Positions 1-10,519 are shown, counted from the first letter of the stretch. The stretch is DNA of 64,000 bases from Gluconobacter oxydans (GCF_006539685.1 NZ_BJNM01000001.1:155529-219528); one strand, 5' to 3'. Notes: generated by a model from the sequence alone, not told the origin. Made by a program: numbers and translations.

Positions 1-580
1 TTGGCAGGGTGTTCCAGGCGTCGAGATCGTGGAAGTATTTCTGGGTGATGACGTAGCTGCCGCCTTTGAACGCCGGATCTTCATCGCCGATGATTGCGGC
101 TTCGCATGCTGCGGCGTTTTCCGGGTTTTCCGTGCCGTCCACGAAGCCGATCAGGTCCCGGTCATCGAAATACTTGAAGCCGTGGACTTCATCGACAACC
201 GTGCACACGCTGCGCAGGCGATCCATGACCAGCTTGGCCATCTCGAAACACATATCCATGCGCGTGGCGCGGATATGAAAGAGCATGTCGCCGGGCGTGG
301 AAACGGCGTGATGGACGCCTTTGATTTCCTGAAACGGGTGCAGTTCTTTCGGACGCGGACCGGGAAAGAGACGGTCCCAGGCGGCAGATCCAAAGCCGAG
401 GACGCAGGAAAGCTGCCCGTTCAGGTCCCGGAAACCCACCGTACGGCGCAGCCCCGAGAGGTCCGCGCACAGACTGCGGATGGTCTTTTCCGCGTCCGTG
501 CCGGGATTGATGTTCAGGACCAGAAAAATGGCGGCCCGGGTCAGGGGCGCGGCAACGGGTTGAGGCGTGGTGTCGGACAT
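1..580 (-). CDS. Dyp-type (YfeX-like) haem peroxidase, N-terminal part
   Basis: The reverse strand is open from an ATG at 580 to the window edge, giving about 193 residues of the N-terminal part. Early strands resemble YfeX-type dye-decolorizing peroxidases: an AAIFLVLN strand, a VLGFGSAAWDRL segment and an HIRATRMDMCFEMAKLV helix. The family signature GFVDGTENP (GXXDG, whose Asp acts in peroxide cleavage) follows near residue 160, then a GGSYVITQKYFHDL segment. Family members are cytoplasmic or encapsulin-packaged haem peroxidases. The proximal His and C-terminal half lie outside the window, so completeness cannot be judged. Confidence 0.85.
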   Translation of the reverse strand, partial: MSDTTPQPVAAPLTRAAIFLVLNINPGTDAEKTIRSLCADLSGLRRTVGFRDLNGQLSCVLGFGSAAWDRLFPGPRPKELHPFQEIKGVHHAVSTPGDMLFHIRATRMDMCFEMAKLVMDRLRSVCTVVDEVHGFKYFDDRDLIGFVDGTENPENAAACEAAIIGDEDPAFKGGSYVITQKYFHDLDAWNTLP

Positions 581-732
581 CGGAACAGTCTTTCCATCAG
601 CGTGGCAATATATGTCTGCCCCGTTGATAGCGCGCTCCATGTCGAACGAACAGATTACGAAAACGGGTGAGCTCCGTTTTGAAATACGGACTGCGTGCAG
701 TAGTGTCCGGCCACAAACGGAAAAAGGTTATC

Positions 733-1083
733 ATGGACAGTAATCTGAAATGCCCGGTCTGCGGGTGCGAACACGTTTATCCGGATGGTGCGCTGTGGAT
801 GTGCCCGGAATGCGCGCATGAGTGGAACCCGGCCGAGACGGCAGCGGAGAGCGGCGAGGCTTCTGCTGAAATCCGCGATGCCAACGGCAATGTCCTGGCC
901 GATGGCGACAGCGTGACGGTCATCAAGGATCTGAAGATCAAGGGCTCGTCCATGGTCGTCAAGGGCGGCACCAAGGTGAAGAACATCCGTCTTTCGGACG
1001 GCGGCGACGGGCATGACATCGCCTGCAAGATCCCCGGGATCGGCGCGATGAACCTCAAATCCGAGTTCGTCAGGAAGGCCTGA
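733..1083 (+). CDS. yjdM: PhnA/YjdM family zinc-ribbon protein
   Basis: A 116-residue protein. An N-terminal zinc ribbon ([10 protein letters not shown], then MCPECAHEW) is followed by the compact PhnA domain ([34 protein letters not shown]). The length matches YjdM/PhnA, a widespread family named after the phn locus but not needed for phosphonate use; its biochemical role is unknown. The ATG at 733 was chosen because the zinc ribbon starts there and an AAAAAGG ribosome site precedes it. A longer frame from 667 adds 22 unrelated residues. The 3' end overlaps the 3' end of the convergent SulP gene by 14 bp. Confidence 0.9.
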   Translation: MDSNLKCPVCGCEHVYPDGALWMCPECAHEWNPAETAAESGEASAEIRDANGNVLADGDSVTVIKDLKIKGSSMVVKGGTKVKNIRLSDGGDGHDIACKIPGIGAMNLKSEFVRKA

Positions 1084-2758
1084 CGGTTGGAGGGGGCACT
1101 GTGGTGTCCCCGAGGATCTGGTGGGCGGCTTTCAGCGCCGTATGCAGTTCGGCGTAGATATTGCCGTCCCCCAGCGCCGGGGTGATGTGGTGCCGGTCCA
1201 TATCGGCCCGCAGATAGACGCTCACCCGCCCGAAGAGCAGCGCAATGCCGCGCTGGTGCAGTTGCGCGATCAGGTCCCGCAGGTCGGCGGCAGCGGAATA
1301 GTCGATGTCGGTGACGGGGCTTGCATCCAGCACGACACAGCGGACGGGATGGGGCGCATGCTCCACCAGATCCAGAAGATCCTGCCGAAAGCGCGTCGAA
1401 TTGGCGTAGAACAGATCCGCGCAGAAGCGGAAGACGATCAACCCCGGCGCGCTTTCCAGCCCGTCTTTTGCGGGCAGGGCTTCCAGAACGCCGGCCGTCG
1501 GGGACTGTTGCAGCACCATCGTATGCGGCTCGTAGCTGTGCCGGACATGGCGGAACAGCGAGAGCGCGATGGCAAGGAAAATGCCTTCCTCGACGCCAAC
1601 CCCCACAACGACGGCGGCTGTCGTGACGGCCAGCCAGAACTCACCGGGGCTTTCTTGCCGGATCGCACGCCGGCTTTTCAGATCGATCATGCCGACCGCA
1701 ACGGTAAAGACGATCCCTGCCAGAACGCAGCGAGGCAGGGCTTCGAGCGGTCGCGTGAGGAACAGCAGCACCATGAGCGTCACGCAGGCGAACGTGACCT
1801 GTGCCACCTGCGTGCGGGCACCGGACCGCACGGCCATGGCCGTCTGCGTCGGGCTGCCATTGACGGTGAAGGTCCCGCTCAGTCCCGCTGCGACATTGGC
1901 AGCAGACAGACCCAGAAGATCGCGGTCCTCATCAACGGTTTCATGAAACCGCTCCCCGAAGACCCGGGACGTGGCCGCACTCTGCGCGATGATGACGAAC
2001 ACGCAGAACGCCGCGACAGGCAGAAGGGCCAGAAGCTCGTTCCAGGAGACGTCCGGCAGGCCGAAATGCGGCAACCCACCCGCAACATGTCCCAGTGTCG
2101 GAACACCGTGATGGGACAGGTTCAGCCCCATGCTCAGCGCAATACTGCCGATCACGACGTAGAGCCCGGCCGGAAGATGCGGCGCAAGGCGCTGCCCGGT
2201 CATGAGAATGCCGACCGTCACCGCCGAGAGAGCCGCGACCATGAGGCTCCCATGCGGGATCTGACGGAAGGTCTCGTAAGCCTGCACCAGCGGATTATGT
2301 GCGCTGACCGACACGCCCAGCATGTCATGCAGCATGGCGATGCAGACCTGCACGCCCACCCCGGCCAGAAATCCCGTCAGCACGGTGCGGGACAGGAAAT
2401 CCGCCAGAAACCCCAGCCGGAAGACCCGCGCCACCAGCAGAAGTGCCGCGCAGAGGAGTGCGGTCATGCTGACGAGCGCGATGTAATGCGCGCTTTCGGG
2501 CGGTGCCATCTTGCCGATCGCGCTTGAGAAAATGGCCGCCGTCGCGGAATCAGCAGCCACGACCAGGTGCCGGGATGAACCGAATGCTGCGAAGGCCACA
2601 AGTGGCAGCAGGACCGTATAAAGCCCCGTGACTGCTGGCATGGCCGCGATGCGCGTATAGCCCAGAACCTGCGGAATATTCACCGAGGCAAGGGAAAGAC
2701 CTGCGACAATATCCGTCCACCCGCGACGGGGTCCGGTGGGGTGCTGCTGTTCCGACAT
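1070..2758 (-). CDS. SulP/SLC26-family anion transporter with STAS domain
   Basis: A 562-residue inner-membrane protein. It has the SulP signature near residues 30-50 ([19 protein letters not shown]), about 10-12 hydrophobic segments and the family motif [21 protein letters not shown]-terminal STAS domain (about 440-560) carries [19 protein letters not shown]. SulP proteins move sulfate, bicarbonate or other anions; the substrate cannot be read from the sequence. The start MSEQQ at 2758 is preferred because the open frame upstream to 2992 lacks transporter features and overlaps the divergent SDR promoter. No sulfate assimilation genes are adjacent. Confidence 0.9.
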   Translation of the reverse strand: MSEQQHPTGPRRGWTDIVAGLSLASVNIPQVLGYTRIAAMPAVTGLYTVLLPLVAFAAFGSSRHLVVAADSATAAIFSSAIGKMAPPESAHYIALVSMTALLCAALLLVARVFRLGFLADFLSRTVLTGFLAGVGVQVCIAMLHDMLGVSVSAHNPLVQAYETFRQIPHGSLMVAALSAVTVGILMTGQRLAPHLPAGLYVVIGSIALSMGLNLSHHGVPTLGHVAGGLPHFGLPDVSWNELLALLPVAAFCVFVIIAQSAATSRVFGERFHETVDEDRDLLGLSAANVAAGLSGTFTVNGSPTQTAMAVRSGARTQVAQVTFACVTLMVLLFLTRPLEALPRCVLAGIVFTVAVGMIDLKSRRAIRQESPGEFWLAVTTAAVVVGVGVEEGIFLAIALSLFRHVRHSYEPHTMVLQQSPTAGVLEALPAKDGLESAPGLIVFRFCADLFYANSTRFRQDLLDLVEHAPHPVRCVVLDASPVTDIDYSAAADLRDLIAQLHQRGIALLFGRVSVYLRADMDRHHITPALGDGNIYAELHTALKAAHQILGDTTVPPPTVRPS

Positions 2759-2894
2759 GAGATGTGTTCTAGGCCTTTGCGGGAAGGATGTCTTCACAAT
2801 GTCCAACAGGTGGTTGGGTCCGGCCCGAAAATGCCTCATGATCTGGCAGCTCAAAGACGGATCTTTCGTCAGTGCAGTCAGAAGGAACAGGATC

Positions 2895-3626
2895 ATGACC
2901 CACAGAGTAGCGCTCATTACCGGTGGATCACGCGGTATCGGTGCGGCGATCGCGCTGAAGCTGGCGCAGGATGGCTTCGATATCGCCATCACCTATGCCC
3001 GCAACGAAAAAGCCGCGCAGAAAGTCGTGTCAGAAGTTGAGGCGCTGGGCCGCAAGGCCGTCGCCGTTCAGGCCGATGGCGGCAGCACGGATGGCAATAT
3101 CGCAGCCATCACGAAGACACATGAAGCCTTCGGACGTCTGGATGCGCTGGTGTGCAACGCGGGCATCTATCCCTACGGCCCGATTGCCCAGATGACCGTC
3201 ACGCAGATCGAGGAGGTCCTGAACCTCAACCTGCGCGCTGCGATGGTCGAGACGGTTGAGGCCCTGAAATATATGAAGACGGGTGGCCGCCTGATCTATA
3301 TCGGCTCGGCCTTTGGTGAGCGTGCGCCATTCCCGGGCATCTCGCTCTATGCAGCGACGAAGGCCGGTCTGATCGGCTTTACGAAGGGTGTGGCTCGGGA
3401 TCTCGGCCCACAGGGTATTACCGCGAATGTCGTCGAGCCCGGCCCGATTGCAACGGATCTCAATCCCGAGGACGGCGCGGCCGCTGCTGTCATTCGCAAA
3501 TTCACGGCCACGGAATCCTACGGCAAGGTCAATGATATTGCCCGCACCGTGTCGTTCCTCGCCAGCCCGGATGCGTCCTACATCACGGGTGCGTCCATCC
3601 TGGTGGATGGCGGTCTCGTCGCCTGA
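2895..3626 (+). CDS. SDR-family oxidoreductase (FabG-like)
   Basis: A 243-residue classical short-chain dehydrogenase. The Rossmann motif TGGSRGIG lies near residues 8-15, with a CNAGIYPYGP (NAG) motif, a catalytic Ser in YIGSAFG, the YAATK catalytic Tyr-Lys pair and the usual C-terminal end SILVDGGLVA. Such enzymes reduce or oxidise carbonyl/alcohol groups with NAD(P)H; the substrate is not evident. The start at 2895 follows AGGAACAGG and places the TGGSRGIG motif at the normal distance. The gene is divergent from sulP and followed by a strong bidirectional hairpin. Confidence 0.9.
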   Translation: MTHRVALITGGSRGIGAAIALKLAQDGFDIAITYARNEKAAQKVVSEVEALGRKAVAVQADGGSTDGNIAAITKTHEAFGRLDALVCNAGIYPYGPIAQMTVTQIEEVLNLNLRAAMVETVEALKYMKTGGRLIYIGSAFGERAPFPGISLYAATKAGLIGFTKGVARDLGPQGITANVVEPGPIATDLNPEDGAAAAVIRKFTATESYGKVNDIARTVSFLASPDASYITGASILVDGGLVA

Positions 3627-3631
3627 GACCG

Positions 3632-3662
3632 AAAACGGCTCCCTCGCTGTGAGGGAGCCGTC
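3632..3662. terminator. bidirectional hairpin terminator
   Basis: A 10-bp perfect stem (CGGCTCCCTC at 3636-3645, GAGGGAGCCG at 3651-3660) has a 5-nt loop and lies between two convergent genes. Read on the minus strand it is followed by TTTT, so it fits best as the terminator of the TonB receptor gene. It can also stop the SDR transcript. Confidence 0.8.
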
Positions 3663-3668
3663 GTTGCT

Positions 3669-6158
3669 TCAGAAGCTGGTGGAGAGCGAGCCCATCATCG
3701 AGAAAGGCGGCTGGATGTAATAGGACGGTGCGGAATCCGCCGAGATCTTGTTGCCATACACACCCGTCGTGGCCTTCGCATTTTCCGCAAAGTAATAGAC
3801 GCCACCCAGCTTGTACTGGCCGGTCAGGTTGGTGAAGTTCAGCTTGAAGACCGGCGACTGCGCGATGAAGAACTTCGGCAGATGATAGCCCAGGGACAGG
3901 GAGTCCGAGAAGTAGGACGGCATCGCCTGGTCGTTCATGAACGTCGAATACTGTTTGTCCGTGTAACGGATGCTGGCATTCAGGAAGAACGGACCTTCCG
4001 TATAGGTCAGACCGATGCTGCCCATGAACTTTGGCGTCATGATCGGCGTCTTGCCGCGCGTCTTCAGATAGTCGATCGACCCGTTATCGGCTGCAATCGG
4101 CAGATTGTTGTCCATCGTGGCGTGCAGGTATTCAAACGACAGATACGGCCGGAAGCGATGGAACAGCGGCTTGGTGGACAGCATCAGGTCCACGCCGCGG
4201 ATCGTCTCGCCGCCCGTGTTGAGCGTCTCGCTGACCGGCACGTCATTGCTGTACGTGTTGAGCGACAGCAGGCGGTTGGTGACGTTGAAGTTGTAGACGC
4301 TGACATCCGCCAGGAAGACGTCACCCGTATAGCGGTATCCCAGCTCTTCCTTGATCGAATATTGCGGCTTCGCATTGGCCCCCGAGGTCGTCATGGCACC
4401 CGTGCTCGTGCTGTAGCGGGTGATCAGATTGACGGGTGAGGGCGCGCGGAAGTCGCCTTCGGCATTGATGTAGACCTGATGATGCGGAGCAAAGTCCCAG
4501 GACCAGGACATGCGCGGCATCGGGGAGACGAAGGTGTGGTTCGAGCTGCTTGCCGTGCTGGCCAGGAAGTCCTGACCTCGCAGGGTTTCGGACACAACCT
4601 TGATTCCGCCCGTCAGGGACATCTTGTGGTTCAGGAAGAACTGCGTGTCTTCCATGAAGCCGGAATTGAGGCTGTAGGAGCCGACATAGTTGGTCGAATA
4701 ATAGATGTTGCCGCTGGTGGTGCGGTAATAGGCGGCCGTATCCGTGTCCGAAGGCTGCGCCCCGGTGACCTGATTCATGCGCGACAGAGGCGTCTTGAGG
4801 GAATAGGAATTCTCCTCGTGCCAGTAGCCGATCTGGCCGTCATTGTTTTCGCCATGCCAGTGAAGGCTGGCAACGACGCCGCCCTGCTGGTTGAGGGACA
4901 TGGCATTGGTCGAGACAGCCGCGCGCGTGGCCGTGCTGATCTTGCCATCACCGTTGAGGTCAACCTTCTGCAGGGCCGTTCCCGCATAGGTATGGCCTTC
5001 CTGCAGGCGCGAGGCGCTGTTCAGCGTGATGGCCCCGCGCTGGTAATAGGGCGTGATGGTGACGCTGAAGAGATGGTTCAGCGCGAACTTCATCGGCAGG
5101 GACGCGTAGAACTGGTCCTTGTCCGAGCCATGCACGCCGTAATAGCTGCTCGGAGACGTTGCGCTGAAGGTAGCGTTGTAGCTGATCGGGGTCGTGACCG
5201 GCAGGCCGTTCTTGTCCGCATAGAAGTTCGCCATCGTCGGATAGCGGTTCTGGTAATAGAACGAGTGGTTGTAGCCCACGAAGAGGTCGATCGAGCTGCG
5301 CTCGCCGATCGTCTTGGTCATCCGGAAGTCCATGTGCTTGCGCTCGCTGGTGCCCGAGCCGCGCCAGGCGTCCGAATGCATGTTCGAGAACGAGGCATAG
5401 CTCGTGATGCCGGAATGGCCGATCTCGCCGCTGTCCAGCCGGATGAACTCGCGCGACGTGTTGAAGGAGCCGTAGCTTCCGGAGATGAAACCGCCGAATT
5501 TCTGCGAAGGCGCACGGGTGGTGATGCTCAGCGCACCGGCCGCGGCGGAGGTCAGCGGATCTTCAACCGAGATCGAGCCCGGCGTCATGGATTCCGAGGC
5601 GATGTTGTTGCTGTCGATGTAGTTCTGGATGAAGTTCGACGCGGCCGTCGAGGACCCGTTCGCGATCGGCATGCCATTGAGCAGGAAGCCGATGTCGTTG
5701 TCATACAGGCCGCGGCTGCTGATGGATCCGCCCTCGTTCCCGGAAGGATCTGGCGTCGAAATATTGACGCTGGGCAGGTTCTTGATCAGGTCGAGCGGAG
5801 AACTGGTCGGGCTCTGCATCTCGATATAGGCCTGCGTGACCGACTGAACCGAGCGCGCCGCCGTTTCCGCCCGCATCATGCCGCCACCGGGCGCCTGGCT
5901 CCGCTGTCCGAGAACGCTGATCGATTCCTGTCCGCCCTTCACTTCCGTCGAGGTGGGCGCGGCGTGATGGGTCGCCTTGCGGGCATGTCTGGTCTTCGTG
6001 GTGTCTTCGGCCCAGGCGGCATTGGCTGCAAGAACGGTTGCGCTGCTGAGGATCGTGGCAGCCGCCAGAATGGTTTTTCCACGCCCGGCAAGAAAAGAGA
6101 ACGCGGGCAGTCGGCAGGGACGCACGGGGTCTGACGGGGCGGGGATTCTGGAAGACAT
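3669..6158 (-). CDS. TonB-dependent outer-membrane receptor
   Basis: An 829-residue receptor. A long signal peptide with its hydrophobic core near residues 28-50 is followed by a His/Arg-rich stretch (TKTRHARKATHHAA). The plug domain (about 80-215) contains IKNLPSVNISTPDPSGNEGG, SSRGLYDNDIGFLLNGMPI and SAAAGALSITTRAPS. A large beta-barrel ends in an aromatic residue (SLSTSF), as needed for BAM insertion. The siderophore, sugar or other ligand is unknown: no FecIR-type regulator or biosynthetic gene is adjacent. About 175 bp of A+T-rich leader precede the gene. Confidence 0.93.
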   Translation of the reverse strand: MSSRIPAPSDPVRPCRLPAFSFLAGRGKTILAAATILSSATVLAANAAWAEDTTKTRHARKATHHAAPTSTEVKGGQESISVLGQRSQAPGGGMMRAETAARSVQSVTQAYIEMQSPTSSPLDLIKNLPSVNISTPDPSGNEGGSISSRGLYDNDIGFLLNGMPIANGSSTAASNFIQNYIDSNNIASESMTPGSISVEDPLTSAAAGALSITTRAPSQKFGGFISGSYGSFNTSREFIRLDSGEIGHSGITSYASFSNMHSDAWRGSGTSERKHMDFRMTKTIGERSSIDLFVGYNHSFYYQNRYPTMANFYADKNGLPVTTPISYNATFSATSPSSYYGVHGSDKDQFYASLPMKFALNHLFSVTITPYYQRGAITLNSASRLQEGHTYAGTALQKVDLNGDGKISTATRAAVSTNAMSLNQQGGVVASLHWHGENNDGQIGYWHEENSYSLKTPLSRMNQVTGAQPSDTDTAAYYRTTSGNIYYSTNYVGSYSLNSGFMEDTQFFLNHKMSLTGGIKVVSETLRGQDFLASTASSSNHTFVSPMPRMSWSWDFAPHHQVYINAEGDFRAPSPVNLITRYSTSTGAMTTSGANAKPQYSIKEELGYRYTGDVFLADVSVYNFNVTNRLLSLNTYSNDVPVSETLNTGGETIRGVDLMLSTKPLFHRFRPYLSFEYLHATMDNNLPIAADNGSIDYLKTRGKTPIMTPKFMGSIGLTYTEGPFFLNASIRYTDKQYSTFMNDQAMPSYFSDSLSLGYHLPKFFIAQSPVFKLNFTNLTGQYKLGGVYYFAENAKATTGVYGNKISADSAPSYYIQPPFSMMGSLSTSF

Positions 6159-6334
6159 GTCTGGCGGGATCCTGAAAAAACTAACGCTACGATACCGTTA
6201 TGAATCTGGGACTGAAGATAAAGGAGATGATCATAAGAACATTCCGAAGAAATAATTGATAGTTTCATAGTCTGTCGTAAAGCAGGGATGTCCATTCCGG
6301 CGCGGAAATATGGGTACGCCGGAACGTTCCCGGT

Positions 6335-7596
6335 TCAGAGCAGGCGTCTGGCTCCGAAAATTGCGCTCGCCGAGATCAGGGCGGTCAGCCCCAGATAGAA
6401 CGCCGGGGCCTGTTCCGTACCGCTCCAGGATATCAGGGCTGCGTTCGTCAGCGGTGCGAGACCGCCGAACAGGACGACGCCAAAGGAATAGCCGATCGTC
6501 AGGCCACGCCCGCGCAGGCGGTCCGGGAACAGAAGGCCGATGAAGCCGTCCAGAGCCGCGAAATAGAGCAGCCCGATGACGTTGAACAGAAGCGGCATGA
6601 CAAGGATGCTCTCCGGCCATATCGAGACCAGCCGGAACATCGGCCAGGGCAGGCAGAACAGCAGGGCGCAGGACAGGAGCATCGGCGTGATGCTGCGGGT
6701 CCTGTCGAAATAATCCGCCAGCTTCCAGCGCAGGGGCGTGAACACAAGCTGCCCCCATAGGTCAGCAGTGCCGACGCATAGGCCAGCCGGGCCGCGACAT
6801 GGAAGTGCAGCCGGGCATAATGGGGCATGTAGATGCCCAGATAGGTAATGCCGCTTCCCAGCGCGACGGCCCCCATGACAGCGAGCGTGCGCAGCAGGTT
6901 CTCCCGCCTCAGGAACGGGGACGGAGCTGCGACTTTCGCAACGGGAGGCGAGGGGCGCGTTCGGATCAGCCTGAAGCGCAGGACCAGCGCCAGCAGCCCC
7001 GCCAGAGCGCCCAGACCGGCTGCGATCCGGAATCCATAGCTGTCAAAACCCTGCGCGGGCAGCCGCAGTGTCAGGCTTAGTGTGACGATCGCGGCGGCGA
7101 GGGAGGCGACGATCTGCCCGATGGCCTGCCAGCTTGCGGCCCGCGCCTCATGCCCCGGCGCCTGTTCGATCAGGAAGGACGTGGCACTTCCGAACTCTCC
7201 CCCCAGCGAAAACCCGTGCAGCAGACGCGCCGTGACGATCAGGAGCGGGGCAGCCATGCCGATGCTCTGATAGCCGGGCGTGAAGGTAATCAGCAGACTG
7301 CCGATCGCCATGAGCGCAATGCACAGGATCATCGTGAAGGTCCGGCCCCTGCGATCCGTACAGATCCCGAGCACGACGGCGCCGACAGGGCGTGCGAGCA
7401 GGGTGAAGCCGAAGGTCGCAAGGGTCAGCGCGATCTGGGAGAAGGCCAGCCCGGCAGGAAAGAAGGTCTGCCCGATGGAGCTTGAGAACGATGCGTAAAT
7501 AACGAAATCGTAATATTCTATGATGTTGCCGAGAATGGAAGCAATGACAGGCAGCGTCATCCTGAAACGCGTGGAAGGCCTGCCATCCGCGTTCAT
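6335..7596 (-). pseudogene. MHS-type MFS transporter interrupted by one frameshift
   Basis: Two overlapping minus-strand frames encode one about 420-residue transporter. The first part starts MNADGRPST at 7596 and shows the metabolite:H+ symporter style (NIIEYYDFVIYASF, then RPVGAVVLGICTDRRGR, then HGFSLGGEFGSATSF). It runs in frame to LLTYGG near 6752. The second part resumes one frame over as LVFTPLRWKLADYFDRTRS and ends at 6335. Adding one G to the G5 run at 6752-6756 restores YGGQLVFTPL. The ATG overlaps the stop of the upstream lysR gene (ATGA), implying translational coupling. This may be a real inactivating or slippage mutation, or a sequencing error. Relatives carry citrate, 2-oxoglutarate or shikimate-type acids; the substrate is not known here. 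Confidence 0.85.
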
Positions 7597-8564
7597 GATG
7601 CTCCGGCTCCACCGGAGCCCGCTCCGCCCTGGCCTGATCCGCCGTGTCCTGATCCGGTCGGGCGATCCCCGAGATTGCGCATGATGAACCGGATGAAGGA
7701 ATGCAGCGTCGGCGCGCTGTAGCGTTCCTTGTGATAGAGCAGATAGATCGGCCGTGAGGGCAGCGTGTAATCGGGCAGGAGCGCCTGAAGCGTCCCGGCT
7801 TTCAGATCGTCCTGCACCAGATCGGTCGGCAGCATCGCAATGCCCAGGCCGCCCAGAGCCGCGCGTCGCATGGCCTGCGTGCTGTTGAACAGCCCACGCC
7901 GGCGCATTTCCACCGTCACGCGGCCCTTGGGGCTTTCGAAATGCCACTCATGCCGCGCCCAGTGCCAGGGCGATGAGGACGTGTAGGCAAAGGCCAGCGC
8001 ATCATGCGTCGCAAGCTGCTGCGGCACCAGAAGCTCTTCCCGGCGGTCGAGATACTCCGGGGACGCACACAGCGTCATGCGGTAATCCGTCAGCCGGCGG
8101 CACATGAGCGAGGACGGTTCAGGCACGCCCAGGCGGATGGCGATGTCGAACTTCTCATGCGTCAGATCCACGCTGCGTTCCGTCAGCACCAGATCGACAT
8201 CCACGGACGGATTTTCGGCCAGATACCGCGCCAGACAGGGGGTAACGCTCTGGGTGCCGTAAGTGACCGGGGCCGTGACCCGCAGGGTGCCGGAAGGCAG
8301 GGTCTGCGCAGCCTGTGCCAGATGTTCGGTTTCATCCAGAAGTTTGAGAATGGACTGGCATTTCTCGAAATAGACGGCCCCGAACGCCGTGAGGCTCTGC
8401 CGGCGCGTGGTACGGCGCAGAAGGCTCGTGCCCAGACGTTCCTCCAGAAGGCGCACGTAATTGCCCACCATGGTGGGGGAAATACCGCAGCGTTCTCCGG
8501 CAGCGGTCATGCTGCCGGTCTCGACGACCGCCATGAAGGTGGTCATGGCCTGAAAAACGTTCAT
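7593..8564 (-). CDS. LysR-family transcriptional regulator
   Basis: A 323-residue regulator. A winged HTH (about 1-60: MTTFMAVVETGSMTAAGERC, then LLEERLGTSLLRRTTRR) is followed by a LysR substrate-binding domain (about 90-295). The C-terminal 25 residues are an unusual Gly/Ser-rich tail (GSGHGGSGQGGAGSGG). The gene overlaps the downstream transporter start by 4 bp, so the two form an operon and the regulator may control the transporter. It is divergent from ggt across about 100 bp of shared leader. Confidence 0.93.
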   Translation of the reverse strand: MNVFQAMTTFMAVVETGSMTAAGERCGISPTMVGNYVRLLEERLGTSLLRRTTRRQSLTAFGAVYFEKCQSILKLLDETEHLAQAAQTLPSGTLRVTAPVTYGTQSVTPCLARYLAENPSVDVDLVLTERSVDLTHEKFDIAIRLGVPEPSSLMCRRLTDYRMTLCASPEYLDRREELLVPQQLATHDALAFAYTSSSPWHWARHEWHFESPKGRVTVEMRRRGLFNSTQAMRRAALGGLGIAMLPTDLVQDDLKAGTLQALLPDYTLPSRPIYLLYHKERYSAPTLHSFIRFIMRNLGDRPTGSGHGGSGQGGAGSGGAGAS

Positions 8565-8668
8565 TGCAAACCGCTGGTTGATAATGTTTCCATCATAGCA
8601 GCATTTATCGGGGCGATTGAAGGCCGTAACGATCCTGTTACGATGTTTTCCGTTCCGACCATGAAAGT

Positions 8669-10474
8669 ATGTGCTGCATCATGCATTCCAGAGCATTTCC
8701 TGCATCCCGTCCATTGGCTCGCAACCGTCTTTTCAGCCGGCGCCGGGCCAGCCTGTGCGGAGTGTTCGGCATGATGGGACTGATGCAGACACTGGCACTG
8801 GGCGGATGTGCGCAGACGGATCATGCGGCAGTCAGTCCGGCTCCGGTCGCGCCGCCCAGTACGGCCACGACCTCCATGGCCGCCACAGCCAACCCGCTGG
8901 CCTCACAGGCCGCGATGGACGTGATCCGCCGTGGCGGCAGCGCCGTTGACGCCGCCATCGCGGCCCAGATGGTGCTGGCCGTGGTCGAACCGCAGGCGTC
9001 CGGTCTGGGGGGCGGGTCCACGATCCTGTACTGGGACAAGGGCGCCGGAAAGCTGTCGTTCTATGATGGTCTGGCCGCCGCTCCTGCTATCGTGCCGCGG
9101 GATTATGCGCATGACGCGGACGGTCACGCCATTCCCCACGCCCTGCTGGAACGTAGCGGGCGCGTTGTGGCCGTTCCGGGAACGCTGCGGACGCTGGAGC
9201 TTCTGCACAGGCGTTACGGCAAGCTCCCCTGGGCCGACCTGTTTCAGGCTGCCATCGCCACGGCCCGCAATGGCTATGCGATGCCCGGCTATCTGCACCT
9301 CGTCCTGACGGAACGCCCGGAACTGGCACAGAAGGCCAGTTTCAAGGCCTATTTCGATGCGGACGGTCATCCGCTGCCCAAAGGCACGATCCTGCACAAT
9401 CCTGCTCTGGCCGAGACGCTGACGCAGGTGGCGGCAAAGGGTGCGGATTACTTCTACGGCCCCGCTTTCGCCCGGAAGATTTCCGCTGCCGTGGCGACAG
9501 GGCCGTATCCGGGCCACATCACACCGAAGGATCTCGCGTCCTACAAGGTCCGTGAGCGTGCGCCGCTCTGTGTCGAGGCCTTTGGCCGTCGCATCTGCTC
9601 CGCTGCCCCGCCGGTTGCGGGTGGACTGTCCGTGCTCCAGCAGCTTGCAATCCTTGATCGTCTGAAGATCGGCCAATACCGCCCCGGCAGCGTGGAGGCC
9701 GCGCATCTTTTGCTCGAAGCTTCACGTCTGGCAGAGGCCGACCGTCGCAAATATGCTGCTGATCCCGACTACACACCCGTTGCAACAGACGAACTGCTGA
9801 GCCCCGCCTATCTGGACGCGCGTGCGGCTCTCGTCTCGAAAGGTGAGGCGGCAGGTCAGGTCCATCCGGGCGTGCTGAAGAACCGTCTGGCCAGCCTTCC
9901 GGTTTCGGACGCCATGACAGTGCCCGCCACGACGCATCTTTCCATTCGCGATGCGGCCGGAGACGCGCTGTCCTTCACCACGACCATCAATCTCAACTTC
10001 GGGGCGGATATCGTGGTGGACGGCGTCGTGCTCAACAACGCGATCACCAATTTCGCGACGCATCCTGTCGTGGACGGACAGCCGGTCGCCAATATCGCGG
10101 CCCCCGGCAAGCGCCCCATCACAACGATGGCGCCGACGATCGTATTCGGCGCGGATGGCCAGCCTGAAGTGATCGTGGGCGCTGGCGGTGGCGCGCGGAT
10201 TATTGATTCCGTGGTGCAGACGCTGGTCGGCCACCTCGCCTGGGGCCAGAACATCCGCACGGCCATCGAACAGCCGCGTATCGGCGCACAGAACCGTGCG
10301 GAAGAGCTGGAACACGGCACGTCAGCTGCCGAACTGAAAACCGCGCTTGAGAGCATGGGCCATCACCCGCATGCTGCCGTGATGAATGCCGCCGTGCAGG
10401 CCATCACCATTGGTCCGGACGGGCTTACCGGCTGGGGCGATCCGCATCGCGACGGCGTCGCCCTCGGCCAGTAA
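8669..10474 (+). CDS. ggt: gamma-glutamyltransferase (lipoprotein)
   Basis: About 600 residues. The N-terminal region is Arg-rich, then hydrophobic, and ends in a lipobox (LALGGC), so the enzyme is probably lipid-anchored in the envelope. The GGT fold is clear: NPLASQAAMDVIRRGGSAVD, GLGGGS, PPVAGG. The conserved TTH at residues 421-423 marks Thr-421 as the autoprocessing and catalytic nucleophile of the small subunit; GAGGGARI follows. GGT hydrolyses or transfers the gamma-glutamyl group of glutathione and related peptides. Starts at 8669, 8681 and 8771 are all possible. The longer ones keep the positively charged n-region; the 8771 start has the better Shine-Dalgarno match (GGAG). Confidence 0.92.
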   Translation: MCCIMHSRAFPASRPLARNRLFSRRRASLCGVFGMMGLMQTLALGGCAQTDHAAVSPAPVAPPSTATTSMAATANPLASQAAMDVIRRGGSAVDAAIAAQMVLAVVEPQASGLGGGSTILYWDKGAGKLSFYDGLAAAPAIVPRDYAHDADGHAIPHALLERSGRVVAVPGTLRTLELLHRRYGKLPWADLFQAAIATARNGYAMPGYLHLVLTERPELAQKASFKAYFDADGHPLPKGTILHNPALAETLTQVAAKGADYFYGPAFARKISAAVATGPYPGHITPKDLASYKVRERAPLCVEAFGRRICSAAPPVAGGLSVLQQLAILDRLKIGQYRPGSVEAAHLLLEASRLAEADRRKYAADPDYTPVATDELLSPAYLDARAALVSKGEAAGQVHPGVLKNRLASLPVSDAMTVPATTHLSIRDAAGDALSFTTTINLNFGADIVVDGVVLNNAITNFATHPVVDGQPVANIAAPGKRPITTMAPTIVFGADGQPEVIVGAGGGARIIDSVVQTLVGHLAWGQNIRTAIEQPRIGAQNRAEELEHGTSAAELKTALESMGHHPHAAVMNAAVQAITIGPDGLTGWGDPHRDGVALGQ

Positions 10475-10519
10475 GCCTTTGACCTTCAACGACATCCTTC
10501 CCATCCGCTGGAGAGCGTC

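Noticed and set aside
4479..6134. 551-codon open frame on the plus strand
   Set aside because: It is antisense to the first TonB receptor gene, and its translation is Arg/Gly/Val-rich without motifs.
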